Both the position numbers and the translations under genes were made by a program. Under the pieces are notes generated by a model that was given only the letters and a program-made list of their open reading frames with translations, searched no databases and was not told the origin of the DNA. Positions 8,633 through 18,140 of a DNA stretch of 64,000 nucleotides are shown one piece after another. The stretch is from Paenibacillus radicibacter (GTDB lineage: Bacteria > Bacillota > Bacilli > Paenibacillales > NBRC-103111): positions 186,001 through 250,000 of the forward strand of contig NZ_JANQBC010000004.1 in assembly GCF_024721995.1 (NCBI RefSeq), written 5' to 3'. Every line of letters begins with the position of its first letter. The stretch's first letter is position 1.

Positions 8633-10491
8633 TATGCTTTGTCCTCCTTGTCTTCAAGCTCTTCTACTTCAATATGCCAACCGTGATCGTCGTAGACGGA
8701 ACGAAGGAACATACATACAAGTGTTACACCAATACCGGCAAATGATAAGTAGTGGTTACCCATTTTACCAGCGTAGATAAATCCGAAAGCTGCAATTGTT
8801 AGACCAATTGACATTACAAATGGCAAGATCGATGGTGATGGCATATGAATTGGGCCAACAGGCTCTGTATATGTCATCTCTTTGTTACCCGCCATTTTTT
8901 CTTTCCAAAGTGGATCTAAACCACGAACAAGTGGTGTTTGTTTAAAGTTATATTCTGGTGCTGGTGAAGGAATTGTCCACTCTAGAGTACGACCATCCCA
9001 AGGGTCAGCAGGAGCATTCGCTTTCTTCGCTGCTGTCATGAAGATGTTGATCATGAAGATGATCACACCTACACCCATCAGCATTGCGCCAATTGTTGAA
9101 ATCAAGTTACCTTCATTAAGTCCAAGATCACCGTCATACGTGAATACACGACGTGGCATACCCATTAGACCTAGGAAATGTTGCGGGAAGAACGTCAAAT
9201 GGAAACCGATGAAGAACGTCCAGAAATGAACTTTACCCATTGTTTCATTCAGCATCTTACCGAACATCTTCGGCCACCAGTAGTAAGAACCAGCGAAGAT
9301 ACCCATGATAAGTCCACCAACAAGTACGTAGTGGAAGTGAGCAATAACGAAGTAAGAATCGTGATATTGGAAGTCAGCTGCAGGAACTGCAAGCATAACC
9401 CCTGTCGTACCACCCATTACGAAAGTTGGAATAAACGCTGTTGCCCACAAGTTAGCAGCCGTAAAGCGGATATGTCCTCCCCATAATGTGAACAACCAGT
9501 TGAAGATCTTAACCCCTGTCGGGATTGCAATTGCCATGGTCGCGATCGCGAAGATCGAGTTCGCAACAGGGCCCATACCTACTGTAAACATATGGTGAAC
9601 CCACACCATGAAGCCTAAGAAACCGATAAGCACAGTCGCGAATACCATGGAGCTGTATCCGAACAAACGCTTGGAAGAGAATGTCGATACGATCTCAGAG
9701 ATAATACCGAATGCTGGGAGAATCAAGATATAAACTTCCGGGTGACCGAAAATCCAGAAAAGATGTTCCCAAAGTACCGCGTTACCACCCTTAGCCGGGT
9801 TAAAGAACGCACCGTCGAATAGACGGTCAAACATGAGCTCGACAAGACCTACTGTAATAGCAGGGAATGCGAATAGAATAAGTGCAGATGTAATGAACGC
9901 AGACCATGTAAATAGCGGCATACGCATGTATGTCATACCTGGAGCACGCATGTTAATAATCGTTACGAGGAAGTTAATACCCCCGATTAGTGTACCTAGA
10001 CCAGCTACTTGAAGACCTAGGACATAGAAATTCATACCGAAGTGATCCGGACCAGTAGAAAGCGGTGCATATGCCGTCCAACCTGCATCTGGTACTTCGC
10101 CAACTAACCAAGATACGTTCAGTAAAATTCCCCCGAAGAAGAACAACCAAAATCCAAGTGAGTTAACAAACGGATACGCTACGTCCCGTGCCCCGATTTG
10201 GAGTGGAACGAGTGCGTTCATGAATCCGAAAATGAGCGGCATTGCTGCCAAGAAAATCATTGTCGTACCGTGCATCGTTGTTAATTCATTGAATGTCTTA
10301 CCGATAAACAATGTGGAACCCGGAAACATGAGTTGTAGACGAATGAGTAACGCTTCAAGACCGCCTAGGAGGAAGAAGAATCCACCAGCGAAGTAATAAA
10401 GCTTACCGATTTTTTTGTGGTCAACGGTGGTTAGCCAATCCATTAATCCACTATATCGTTTCACTTGATGATGCCCATGAGCATGTGCCAA
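8632..10491 (-). CDS. ctaD: Cytochrome c oxidase subunit I (CtaD)
   Basis: A 619-aa catalytic subunit of a haem-copper oxidase. It carries the CuB/haem site motif WIFGHPEVYILILPAFG with the cross-linked His-Tyr pair, the CuB histidines in VWVHHMFTVG, and the haem ligands in YFVIAHFHYVLVGG. The C-terminal extension with two further helices (about residues 540-600) is typical of the Bacillus-type subunit I. It reduces O2 to water at the cytoplasmic membrane and pumps protons. It lies 28 bp after ctaC. Confidence 0.95.
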   Translation of the reverse strand: MAHAHGHHQVKRYSGLMDWLTTVDHKKIGKLYYFAGGFFFLLGGLEALLIRLQLMFPGSTLFIGKTFNELTTMHGTTMIFLAAMPLIFGFMNALVPLQIGARDVAYPFVNSLGFWLFFFGGILLNVSWLVGEVPDAGWTAYAPLSTGPDHFGMNFYVLGLQVAGLGTLIGGINFLVTIINMRAPGMTYMRMPLFTWSAFITSALILFAFPAITVGLVELMFDRLFDGAFFNPAKGGNAVLWEHLFWIFGHPEVYILILPAFGIISEIVSTFSSKRLFGYSSMVFATVLIGFLGFMVWVHHMFTVGMGPVANSIFAIATMAIAIPTGVKIFNWLFTLWGGHIRFTAANLWATAFIPTFVMGGTTGVMLAVPAADFQYHDSYFVIAHFHYVLVGGLIMGIFAGSYYWWPKMFGKMLNETMGKVHFWTFFIGFHLTFFPQHFLGLMGMPRRVFTYDGDLGLNEGNLISTIGAMLMGVGVIIFMINIFMTAAKKANAPADPWDGRTLEWTIPSPAPEYNFKQTPLVRGLDPLWKEKMAGNKEMTYTEPVGPIHMPSPSILPFVMSIGLTIAAFGFIYAGKMGNHYLSFAGIGVTLVCMFLRSVYDDHGWHIEVEELEDKEDKA

Positions 10492-10519
10492 CGTGTTAAC
10501 CTCCTTTTTCCAAAAATTC

Positions 10520-11521
10520 TTATTTCAAGGTATTTAAGTATTTAACAATTTCGTTAATTTCTTCGTCTTTGAGAGGTACTTTCGGCATCTTATTGCCTAC
10601 TTTCTCTTCTTGTGGATCTTTAATCCAAGCTTTAAGATCCGCATCCGTATGATCTAGAATACCTGCGATTTTCTGACGGCTGGCAAATCCATTTAAGTTC
10701 GGACCGAATGATCCTGTCTTCACATCTGTTGCGTGACAGCTCAAGCAGTTTTGCTTGAACAACTCTTGTCCTTTTTGTGCGTCAGCCGAAACCGTTGCAG
10801 GCGTCTTCATCTTATCGACCCATGCTTGGAAGTCTGCGTCTGTCTTCGCGATAACTTTAAAGTCCATTAAGCTGTGTGCATCGCCGCATAGCTCTGCGCA
10901 CTTACCGCGATAAATACCTGGCTCATCTGCTTGTAATGGTAACGTATTCACACCACTGCCTACGTTCGTGTCAATCTTACCACCAAGGGATGGAATCCAG
11001 AAGGAGTGCGTCACATCAACGGAAGATAATTCGAATGCAATCTTCTTACCTGCTGGAATGACTAAATCTTGTGCTGTATGTATGCCGAGTGATGGATACT
11101 CGAATTCCCACCAGAATTGGTGGCCTGTTACTTTGACGACAAGCGCGTCTTTGTTTTGTCTCAAATCTTCGGAGCTCTTAAACGTTGTATTAATCGTCGG
11201 AACCGCCAAGATCACGAGTAAGATGATTGGAATAACTGTCCAGATCACTTCTAAAAGATGGCTACCTTCCACTTGTTTCGGAACGCCTGTCTGACCTTTG
11301 CGCTTGCGGAAACGAATAATAACGTAGAAGTACAGCAAGAATACGACTACTACAACTGAGATCATGATGATCAAACTTAACATCATCAAATCAAATTGGC
11401 CCTGCGCGTACGGACCTCTTGGAATTAATGCGGACTGGGTAGGATTACCACAGCCTGCGAGTAAAAGCGACATCACCGCAAATAGGGGGACAAGACGCCA
11501 CATCTTTTTCCACTGACTCAT
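10520..11521 (-). CDS. ctaC: Cytochrome c oxidase subunit II with fused cytochrome c domain (CtaC)
   Basis: A 333-aa lipoprotein. The signal peptide ends in the lipobox LLLAGC, two membrane helices follow, then a cupredoxin domain with the CuA ligands in HSFWIPSLGGKID and CAELCGDAHSLM. The C-terminal cytochrome c domain has the haem motif CLSCH and a distal Met in KMPKVP. This fusion defines a caa3-type oxidase. Starts at 11530 (ATG) and 11539 (GTG) are also possible; 11521 was chosen for its 12-base distance from AAGTGGGG. First gene of the oxidase unit, divergent from the helicase gene. Confidence 0.93.
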   Translation of the reverse strand: MSQWKKMWRLVPLFAVMSLLLAGCGNPTQSALIPRGPYAQGQFDLMMLSLIIMISVVVVVFLLYFYVIIRFRKRKGQTGVPKQVEGSHLLEVIWTVIPIILLVILAVPTINTTFKSSEDLRQNKDALVVKVTGHQFWWEFEYPSLGIHTAQDLVIPAGKKIAFELSSVDVTHSFWIPSLGGKIDTNVGSGVNTLPLQADEPGIYRGKCAELCGDAHSLMDFKVIAKTDADFQAWVDKMKTPATVSADAQKGQELFKQNCLSCHATDVKTGSFGPNLNGFASRQKIAGILDHTDADLKAWIKDPQEEKVGNKMPKVPLKDEEINEIVKYLNTLK

Positions 11522-11762
11522 AAAGTTCATCAACCCCACTTCAAAACCATTATTTTTAGCACGAACTTAACCCATTGTCAACCAACCACATCACACTTCA
11601 TTTAATATAAATTCAGTATACTTCTTTGTCAATCGAATTGGACGCCCCTTCAAGCATAGTTCACAAATTGTTCTAAAAACTCAATCTCATGCGAAAATTA
11701 TTACAAAGTCAGTACTATATTAATGAAGAAATGTGGATTGAAATGTAAAAATCAACTATTTT

Positions 11763-11790
11763 TTGCGGTTTTGCTGGGAAAGGTTATAAT
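11763..11790 (+). promoter_or_regulatory. Sigma-A-like promoter of the DEAD-box helicase gene
   Basis: TTGCGG (11763-11768) and TATAAT (11785-11790) are 16 bp apart. The leader to the ATG at 11856 is about 60 nt. The stretch from 11540 to here is the ctaC/helicase divergent region; no second clear promoter for ctaC was found. Confidence 0.5.
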
Positions 11791-11855
11791 GAGATATTCC
11801 GATTACGGATTTGACCGTAGATTTAAACGTATATATAAAGGAGACTATTTACCCC

Positions 11856-13832
11856 ATGACATTGAAATTTGCCGATTTAGGTGTTCTTACAGAACTTGTT
11901 AATGTACTTTCCAAAAACGGGATTACGGACCCTACCCCTGTTCAAAAAGAAGCGATTCCTCTCGCACTTGAAGGTGATGATGTAATCGCACAAGCACAGA
12001 CGGGTACGGGTAAGACACTTGCATTCGCACTACCTATGCTTCAGCGTATTCGTACGGAAAACGCGGTAACGCAAGGTTTGATCTTAACACCAACACGTGA
12101 ACTTGCGATCCAGATTACGACGGAGCTGAATAAGCTTGCTCCAGTAATGGGCGTTCGTGTTCTTGCAGCATATGGCGGTCAAGACGTTGAGAAACAGCTT
12201 CATAAGCTAAAAGGAAACATTCACCTTGTCGTAGCTACGCCAGGTCGTTTGCTTGATCATATGCGCCGCGGATCCATTGATCTAAGCCAAGTCAAAATGC
12301 TCGTGCTCGATGAAGCTGATCAAATGCTTCATATGGGCTTCTTAAAGGAAGTTGAAGAAATCATCATGGCAACGAATTATCGTCGCCAAACGATGTTGTT
12401 CTCTGCAACGATGCCAAATGCCATTCGTGGACTTGCGATGCAATATATGCGTGAAGCTAAAGAGATTCGCATTGCTCCGAAGCAAGTAACGTTGAAGGAA
12501 ATTGAGCAAATCGTTATTGAAACGTCAGATCGTGCGAAGGAAGATACACTTTGCCAAATGCTTATCGATATGAAGCCGTACCTAGCCGTTGTCTTCTGTC
12601 GTACGAAGCGTCGTGCAGCAGCACTTAATGAAGCTTTGCAAGAGCGCGGCTTCTCTTCGGATGAATTGCATGGTGATTTGAGTCAAGCGAAGCGTGAAGG
12701 CGTCATGAAACGTTTCCGTGAAGCTAGAATTCATATTCTTATCGCGACTGACGTGGCAGCTCGCGGTATTGATGTGGAAGGTATCACTCATGTATTCAAC
12801 TACGACATCACACCGGATGCTGAGAGCTACATCCACCGTATTGGCCGTACAGGCCGTGCAGGTGAGCACGGAACGGCGATTACATTCGCGACTGGAAGAG
12901 ATGCTCAAAACCTTGAAACAATTGAACGTGCACTCGGTCATTCCTTGAAAAGACAACGCGGACAGTTTACAAGTACGAGTAAGAAAGAATCTGCAGATGA
13001 AGTGTCCTACACGACATCACAAGGTCGTAACGCAGGTAAATCCCGTGGCGATCGCGGGAATAGTCGCACAACTGGCAATGACCGCGGTGGACGTGACGGC
13101 GGTCGTAAGACACGTGGTGACTACCAACGTAATGTGCTTAAACGTGATAACAAGCGTTCAGGCGGACAAGATCGTGAGAACGCGGTACCACAAGGTCCAT
13201 GGCGCCGTAGCAGTGAAAGCGAAGCTGAGCGAATCGTAGAGCGCGTTGAGCGTTCTGCAGAACGTGCAGCTCGTAACAGCGCAGATCGCGTAGCAACTCG
13301 CAGTGTACGTGCGGAGCGTGAAGGCTCTGCTGAACGCAGCAATGCACGCGGCGGCGCACAAGGCAATCGTGGCGGACGTAGCAACAATAACAACAATAGC
13401 ACGAAGCGCTGGGAAGGTCGTGACAACGATACGCGCAGCGCAGATCGCGGTGGACGTGATCAAGCAGATCGCGGAGCATCCCGCGGGGAGTTCGGCGGAC
13501 GCGGTGATGCAGGACAGCGTGATGGACGCGGCAGCGCTCGCGCAAGCTTCGGCGGCGGACGTAATGCTGGTGCAGGGCGCGGTGAGTCCAGCGGACGCGG
13601 TAATGCTGGCGCAGGGCGCGGCGAGTCCAGTGGACGCGGTAATGCTGGCGCAGGGCGCGGTGATGCAGGACAACGCGGTGGTCGCAATAACTCTGAGCGC
13701 GGTGCAGAGTCAGAATGGTTCAGTGGTCGTGGCGATGCGCAACAACGTGAAGGTCGCGGCAGCGCACGCCCTAACTTTGGCGGTGGCCGTGCGAACAGCG
13801 GCGGTCGCAAACCAGGCGGTCGAAAGCGTTAA
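11856..13832 (+). CDS. DEAD-box ATP-dependent RNA helicase with RGG-rich tail (CshA-like)
   Basis: A 658-aa protein. The helicase core (residues 1-370) has the Q motif DPTPVQKEAIP, motif I AQTGTGKT, PTRELAIQ, the DEAD box in VLDEADQML, SAT, and HRIGRTGRAG. The remaining 290 residues are low-complexity Arg/Gly/Asp/Asn-rich sequence with internal repeats, a likely RNA-binding tail. It unwinds RNA in ribosome assembly, decay or cold adaptation; the tail is longer than usual. The ATG at 11856 is chosen because AAAGGAG lies 12 bases upstream and MTLKFADLG is the normal family start. Single-gene unit. Confidence 0.93.
   Translation: MTLKFADLGVLTELVNVLSKNGITDPTPVQKEAIPLALEGDDVIAQAQTGTGKTLAFALPMLQRIRTENAVTQGLILTPTRELAIQITTELNKLAPVMGVRVLAAYGGQDVEKQLHKLKGNIHLVVATPGRLLDHMRRGSIDLSQVKMLVLDEADQMLHMGFLKEVEEIIMATNYRRQTMLFSATMPNAIRGLAMQYMREAKEIRIAPKQVTLKEIEQIVIETSDRAKEDTLCQMLIDMKPYLAVVFCRTKRRAAALNEALQERGFSSDELHGDLSQAKREGVMKRFREARIHILIATDVAARGIDVEGITHVFNYDITPDAESYIHRIGRTGRAGEHGTAITFATGRDAQNLETIERALGHSLKRQRGQFTSTSKKESADEVSYTTSQGRNAGKSRGDRGNSRTTGNDRGGRDGGRKTRGDYQRNVLKRDNKRSGGQDRENAVPQGPWRRSSESEAERIVERVERSAERAARNSADRVATRSVRAEREGSAERSNARGGAQGNRGGRSNNNNNSTKRWEGRDNDTRSADRGGRDQADRGASRGEFGGRGDAGQRDGRGSARASFGGGRNAGAGRGESSGRGNAGAGRGESSGRGNAGAGRGDAGQRGGRNNSERGAESEWFSGRGDAQQREGRGSARPNFGGGRANSGGRKPGGRKR
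13557..13668 (+). repeat. Tandem 42-45-base repeats in the helicase tail
   Basis: Three near-identical units, each encoding GR(G)NAGAGRGESS or GRGNAGAGRGD, differ by only a few third-position changes. A wider repeat recurs around them: GRGDAGQRDGRGSAR at about 13500 and GRGDAQQREGRGSAR at about 13730. Such repeats change copy number by slippage. Confidence 0.8.
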
Positions 13833-13857
13833 TTTACGCGCTAAGTGATTGTTATAC

Positions 13858-13895
13858 TAGCATCAGTGGACGAGAGTCTGCTGGTGCTATTTTTA
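13858..13895 (+). terminator. Terminator of the helicase gene
   Basis: TAGCATCAGTGGAC pairs with GTCTGCTGGTGCTA around a GAGA loop and is followed by TTTTTAT. Confidence 0.88.
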
Positions 13896-14092
13896 TATAG
13901 ATCGCGAAATTTTTATTATTAAAAAAATATTAATTATGCAAATTAGTTGACCTTTGGTATGTTAAAGGCTGGAAATCGCATATAAAATAAACTACAATAA
14001 GGAATAACATTAGCCCAATACTGGATGCCCAGACTTAATGTGAAAGACTTCAATCCCAACGTTGTTTTCCAAAGAAGGGAGTGTTCATTCTT

Positions 14093-14680
14093 ATGTACAG
14101 ATTGAAAGATGACGAAATACTATTCGTATTTACAGGCCCCCATGGTGCAGGTCGCAAAACAGTTGCCGAGATGTCAGGTGCTACGCTTGGAGTCAAACAA
14201 GTGTTATCCTATACGACTAGACCGCCCCGCCCTACTGAGGTTGAGGGTCAAGACTACCGATTCATATCCCCCGTCGAATTTTTCAATGCACAAAGTAAAG
14301 GCGAATTCCTTGAAGTCATGCAAACGGACAGTCATTTTTACGGTGTAAAAAGCCAAGATGTTGCTAACATGCTACATGATCGTGGAAGCGCATTCCTGAT
14401 TCTGAACGCTGAAGGAGCGACGAAACTCAAAGATTTGTATGGAGATAAGCTCGTTCGAATAATGATCTATGTAGATCGCAAGACCCTTGTCCAGCGTATG
14501 AAAGAAAACGGAGAGTCTGACGCGGATATTGAGCGTTACAATTCTCATTATGATTCATCCGTTGCCTATCGCAGTGAGTGTGAGCATTCATTCGAGAATG
14601 TTGATCTTGCGCATACGGTATTCGATCTGACGAAGACACTAGACACTTACTTAAATCGCAACCTTGTCGATATGGACTAA
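14093..14680 (+). CDS. Guanylate-kinase-like protein with altered P-loop
   Basis: A 195-aa protein with guanylate-kinase layout. A P-loop-like GPHGAGRKT is at residues 15-23. The GMP-binding block SYTTRPPRPTEVEGQDYRF and the lid/core segment FLEVMQTDSHFYGV follow. In true guanylate kinases the loop reads GxxGxGK[GS]T; here the lysine position holds Arg, followed by Lys. ATP turnover may therefore be lost or changed. Start 14093 has AAGGGAG 11 bases upstream; a GTG at 14081 overlaps that site. Another gmk would be expected elsewhere in the genome, making this a paralogue of unknown role. Confidence 0.75.
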   Translation: MYRLKDDEILFVFTGPHGAGRKTVAEMSGATLGVKQVLSYTTRPPRPTEVEGQDYRFISPVEFFNAQSKGEFLEVMQTDSHFYGVKSQDVANMLHDRGSAFLILNAEGATKLKDLYGDKLVRIMIYVDRKTLVQRMKENGESDADIERYNSHYDSSVAYRSECEHSFENVDLAHTVFDLTKTLDTYLNRNLVDMD

Positions 14681-14689
14681 TCCGATATT

Positions 14690-14722
14690 GCCCTAGACGC
14701 TTCGCGTTTGGGGCTTTTTATA
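14690..14722 (+). terminator. Terminator of the guanylate-kinase-like gene
   Basis: GCCCTAGACGC and GCGTTTGGGGC form a stem around TTC, followed by five T residues. Confidence 0.85.
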
Positions 14723-14846
14723 TACCTTGGTTAAATATGCCCCCCTCCCCTATAAATAAAAGTTTATGGTATGATACTAAAGTAGACTTTTCATAACATT
14801 CCAATTTGCGTGTAACGCATATCCAATAAAGGAGGGTTTATCGCCC

Positions 14847-15998
14847 ATGAAGATCATCTCGATCGAACCAACACCGAGTCCCAACTCCATGAAACTGACG
14901 ATGGATCAGTCACAGCCTGCTAGCGTTCGCTTAACCTACGACCAAACAAACGTTTCAAAGGCACCTGAATATGTACAACAATTGCTCCAAATACCAGATG
15001 TCAAAAGTGTATTCCTTGCAGCAGACTTTATTGCACTTGATCGCAAACCAAAAGGTGACTGGCAGCAAATCTTAGCTGCCACACGCGAAGTGTTCGGTAG
15101 CACTGGACAAGGTGCCGCTCAGCAAGAGAGCGTTGCATCAGACGATCCATGGGGTGAAGTACACGTATTCCTCCAGAAGTTTCGCGGCATTCCGCTGCAA
15201 GTACGTGTTCGTGCTGGTAACGAAGAGGTTCGCGCTGCGATGCCACAACGATTTACAGATGCCGCAATGAAGGCAACAGCAGCATCTCCAAGCTTACTGA
15301 AAGAGCGTCACCTTGATGAGTTCGGTATTCGCTACGGTGAGTTAAATGAAGTGCTGGAGACGATTGTTCAAGAGGTTGATGCTTCTTATGATGACGAGAC
15401 ACTTCACCTATTAACGGAGCAAGCTACTCAAAGTGTAGCAGCATATACCGCTTTACCCGAAGATAGCAAAGTGATTAAGCGTAAGCTTACACTCGAAGAA
15501 ATTCAAATACAGTTGCAAGCAGACGATTGGAAAAAGCGCTATGCTGCGCTAGACGCAATCGAACCATCATCTGAGACGATGCCGATTCTGGTACAACTTC
15601 TACAAGATGATCAAACTTCTGTTCGCCGCCTTGCAATGGTATTGTTAAGCCAAATTAAAGATCCTGCTGTTCTGCCTCATCTCTATCAGATGCTGCAAGA
15701 CCGCTCCCCTGTTCTGCGTCGTACAGCAGGTGACTCCCTATCCGACATTGGTGATCCTGCGGCAACACCTGCAATGATTAAGGCGCTTCAAGATGATAAC
15801 AAGCTTGTTCGTTGGCGCGCTGCTCGCTTTTTATACGAAGTAGGCGATGCAACCGCAGTTGAGGCCTTGCGCCAAGCAGCTGAAGACGATGAGTTCGAAG
15901 TGCGCATGCAGGCGAATATCGCGCTCGAGCGAATTGAGAGCGGTCAAGAAGCCGAAGGAACCGTGTGGCAGCAGATGACGAGACGACAAAATAGCTAA
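14847..15998 (+). CDS. CvfC-like protein: Nfu N-terminal domain plus HEAT repeats
   Basis: A 383-aa protein in two parts. Residues 1-85 resemble the Nfu/NifU N-terminal scaffold domain (TPSPNSMKLTMD, VKSVFLAADFIALDRK). Residues 215-375 hold about five HEAT or PBS-lyase-type helical repeats (DDWKKRYAALDAIE, DDQTSVRRLAMVLLSQI, DRSPVLRRTAGDSLSDIGDP, DNKLVRWRAARFLYEVGD). This matches the conserved virulence factor C family (Staphylococcus CvfC, Bacillus YpgR). No enzymatic motif is visible, so a scaffold role is likely. AGGAGGG precedes the ATG. Confidence 0.82.
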   Translation: MKIISIEPTPSPNSMKLTMDQSQPASVRLTYDQTNVSKAPEYVQQLLQIPDVKSVFLAADFIALDRKPKGDWQQILAATREVFGSTGQGAAQQESVASDDPWGEVHVFLQKFRGIPLQVRVRAGNEEVRAAMPQRFTDAAMKATAASPSLLKERHLDEFGIRYGELNEVLETIVQEVDASYDDETLHLLTEQATQSVAAYTALPEDSKVIKRKLTLEEIQIQLQADDWKKRYAALDAIEPSSETMPILVQLLQDDQTSVRRLAMVLLSQIKDPAVLPHLYQMLQDRSPVLRRTAGDSLSDIGDPAATPAMIKALQDDNKLVRWRAARFLYEVGDATAVEALRQAAEDDEFEVRMQANIALERIESGQEAEGTVWQQMTRRQNS

Positions 15999-16003
15999 TC
16001 ACT

Positions 16004-16044
16004 CACCCTCTCTCCTTGTTACAAAGGCGGGAGGGTGTTTTATT
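16004..16044 (+). terminator. Terminator of the CvfC-like gene
   Basis: CACCCTCTCTCCTT pairs with AAGGCGGGAGGGTG and is followed by TTTTATTT. Confidence 0.88.
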
Positions 16045-16094
16045 TCAACCCAACGTGGCAACAATGATAGAGATTATCGCCATGGAGGAATCTG

Positions 16095-16805
16095 ATGAAC
16101 ATCTATCTTGAGATCACATTACGCGCCTTAGCCGCTTTTACCATCCTCATGTTAACAGCACGTGTCTTAGGGAAACAGACGCTCGCGCAAATGACTTACT
16201 TTGACTTCATCTCTTCCGTCACATTAGTCGTGATTACAGCCAATATTGTGTTTAATACCGACTACAATGTGTTTCACCTTATCTATGCCCTTCTCCTGTT
16301 TGCAACGATCATCTTAGTCGTAGCACAGATCGCCTTGAAGAATAGAAAATTCCGCAAGCTACTAGCGGGTGATCCAACAATCGTTATCCAAAACGGTAAA
16401 ATTCTCGAACATAACATGCGCAAAATGCGCTACACGCTAGATTCCTTGAATCAGGAGCTGCGTGAGCGCAATATTTTTAATATGAACGAAGTTTTGTTCG
16501 CAATCTTAGAAATCAACGGAATCTTAACGGTGTTAAAGAAACCTCAATATCGCACGGTCACCCGCAAAGATCTCTGGATAGCAACCAAGACGGAAACCCG
16601 ATTGCCTATCGAACTCATTATGGATGGAACCGTCATTGAGAAGAATCTATCCCAGAATAATCTCACAATCGACTGGCTGCACAAGCAATTAACGAAAAAT
16701 CACTTACAAGTCAGTGATGTTACCTATGCCGTCCTGGGCGTTGATAAGCAGCTCTATATCGATACGTACGATGACCACTTACAATCCCCTATGGACGAGG
16801 AATAA
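16095..16805 (+). CDS. DUF421 membrane protein (YetF family)
   Basis: A 236-aa protein. Three membrane helices occupy residues 1-80 (RALAAFTILMLTARVLGKQTLAQMTYFDF contains the family motif), then a cytoplasmic region with two repeated segments: VIQNGKILEHNMRKMRYTLDSLNQELRERNI and LIMDGTVIEKNLSQNNLTIDWLHKQL (both quoted only in key words). This is the YetF/YrbG/DUF421 layout, found in membrane proteins of spores and other stages. Biochemical function is not established. It converges on the M48 protease gene with a two-base gap. Confidence 0.85.
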   Translation: MNIYLEITLRALAAFTILMLTARVLGKQTLAQMTYFDFISSVTLVVITANIVFNTDYNVFHLIYALLLFATIILVVAQIALKNRKFRKLLAGDPTIVIQNGKILEHNMRKMRYTLDSLNQELRERNIFNMNEVLFAILEINGILTVLKKPQYRTVTRKDLWIATKTETRLPIELIMDGTVIEKNLSQNNLTIDWLHKQLTKNHLQVSDVTYAVLGVDKQLYIDTYDDHLQSPMDEE

Positions 16806-16807
16806 GC

Positions 16808-18058
16808 CTACTGCTTCTTATATTGGTTAAAATAAACCATACGATCCTCAATCGTCGGATGCGATCCTGTAAACCACTGTACTAACGTAGGCTCTGTTAC
16901 AGGTGCAAGCGATTCCTTCGCGATCTTCTGGAAAGCACGGATTGCCGCGTCACCGTCGTGGGTCATTTGCATGGCATAGGCATCCGCTCGGTGTTCAATG
17001 ACTCTGGAGAAGCCATTCTGAATCGGACTTGAAGCGAAGCTGATTAAAGTAACAATCGCAACTAGCACAGGATACGCCGCGAAATCTCCACGACCACGTA
17101 TACCGAAGTGATGACCCCATTTGCCGATAGACCAAGTTAAAAGCCAGAATCCAAGTCCAATTACCGCAAGACTAGAGAGAAGTCCGAATGCTAAACCCCA
17201 ATAAATATGCCGCTCCACGTAGTGACCCATCTCATGCGCCATGATTGTTAAGATTTCATCGGTTCTCAGCTTATCCAGTGTCGTGTCCCAGAGGACAATC
17301 CGCGCATTCGATCCAATCCCGTTCACATACGCATTAATCCCGCCTGTTCGCTCCGACATGTTTACTTGATACACATCATGGGCTGGAATTTGTGCTTCAT
17401 TAGCTAAATGAAGAATATCCTGCTTAAGCTGTCCATTCGCTAGTGGCTCAAATTTATTAAATAACGGATCAATGACGACAGGCTGCAAGAAGGTCAGGAA
17501 CAAGGTCAGTGGGATCGTAATGATCCACATCCATAGCCAAGCGCGCTTCTGCACCTTGCGAAGCAGGATATAGATAATACCGAATATGAGCGCCGTACCT
17601 ACCCATTCGAGCCAGAAGTTCTTGATCAAATCCGTGATCCACACGGTTGTGGATTCCTTCGATACCCCATACGTTCGGCTAAGCAGATGGAACACATAAC
17701 TGACCGGCACGAAGATTAACGTCAAAATGAGTGAGAAGAAGAGTGCATACGCTGGGAATTGCAGAAACGGTGATCGGAACCATTTTTCAACAATTGTACG
17801 TAAGCCAGTAGAGAATCTTAGAAGTCCAATTAACACCCCGATCATCAAGAATGGGTGAACGAAAAAGTACCACGTCCCGATACGTGACATGATCTCTGCC
17901 CGCTCAATCTGATCCCCGGTCATAAATGTATGCGGATCAATGAGTGTCCCTGTAAACTTAGCATCAACCCCGAAGAAATTACCCTTCCACACATACCAAG
18001 CAACACCGAGACTGTACACAATCAGAAGTCCAATATAGTACGTCCAAAACTTTCGCAT
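16808..18058 (-). CDS. M48-family membrane metallopeptidase (Ste24/CAAX protease-like)
   Basis: A 416-aa zinc protease with about seven membrane helices. The catalytic HEXXH is in MAHEMGHYVERH, and the third zinc ligand is the Glu of the downstream EHRADAYA motif. The layout, with a long N-terminal helical part and a GGINAYVNGIG segment before HEXXH, matches Ste24/CAAX prenyl protease homologues. In bacteria these usually act in membrane protein quality control rather than prenyl processing. TAGGAGG precedes the ATG. Confidence 0.9.
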   Translation of the reverse strand: MRKFWTYYIGLLIVYSLGVAWYVWKGNFFGVDAKFTGTLIDPHTFMTGDQIERAEIMSRIGTWYFFVHPFLMIGVLIGLLRFSTGLRTIVEKWFRSPFLQFPAYALFFSLILTLIFVPVSYVFHLLSRTYGVSKESTTVWITDLIKNFWLEWVGTALIFGIIYILLRKVQKRAWLWMWIITIPLTLFLTFLQPVVIDPLFNKFEPLANGQLKQDILHLANEAQIPAHDVYQVNMSERTGGINAYVNGIGSNARIVLWDTTLDKLRTDEILTIMAHEMGHYVERHIYWGLAFGLLSSLAVIGLGFWLLTWSIGKWGHHFGIRGRGDFAAYPVLVAIVTLISFASSPIQNGFSRVIEHRADAYAMQMTHDGDAAIRAFQKIAKESLAPVTEPTLVQWFTGSHPTIEDRMVYFNQYKKQ

Positions 18059-18140
18059 GGCGCTTACCTCCTATTCAGAAGCCCATTTATCCGTAACTGT
18101 TGTCCATCTTATGGTATGTGTAAGCACCACACAATATCAC

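Noticed and set aside
13557-13668. CRISPR-like repeat array
   Set aside because: The repeats are in frame within the helicase gene, are directly adjacent without unique spacers, and encode RGG-type residues.
13121-13848. Several long open frames on both strands across the helicase tail
   Set aside because: They arise from the GC-rich Arg/Gly repeat coding; products are low-complexity Pro/Arg/Ala/Ser strings and lack ribosome sites.
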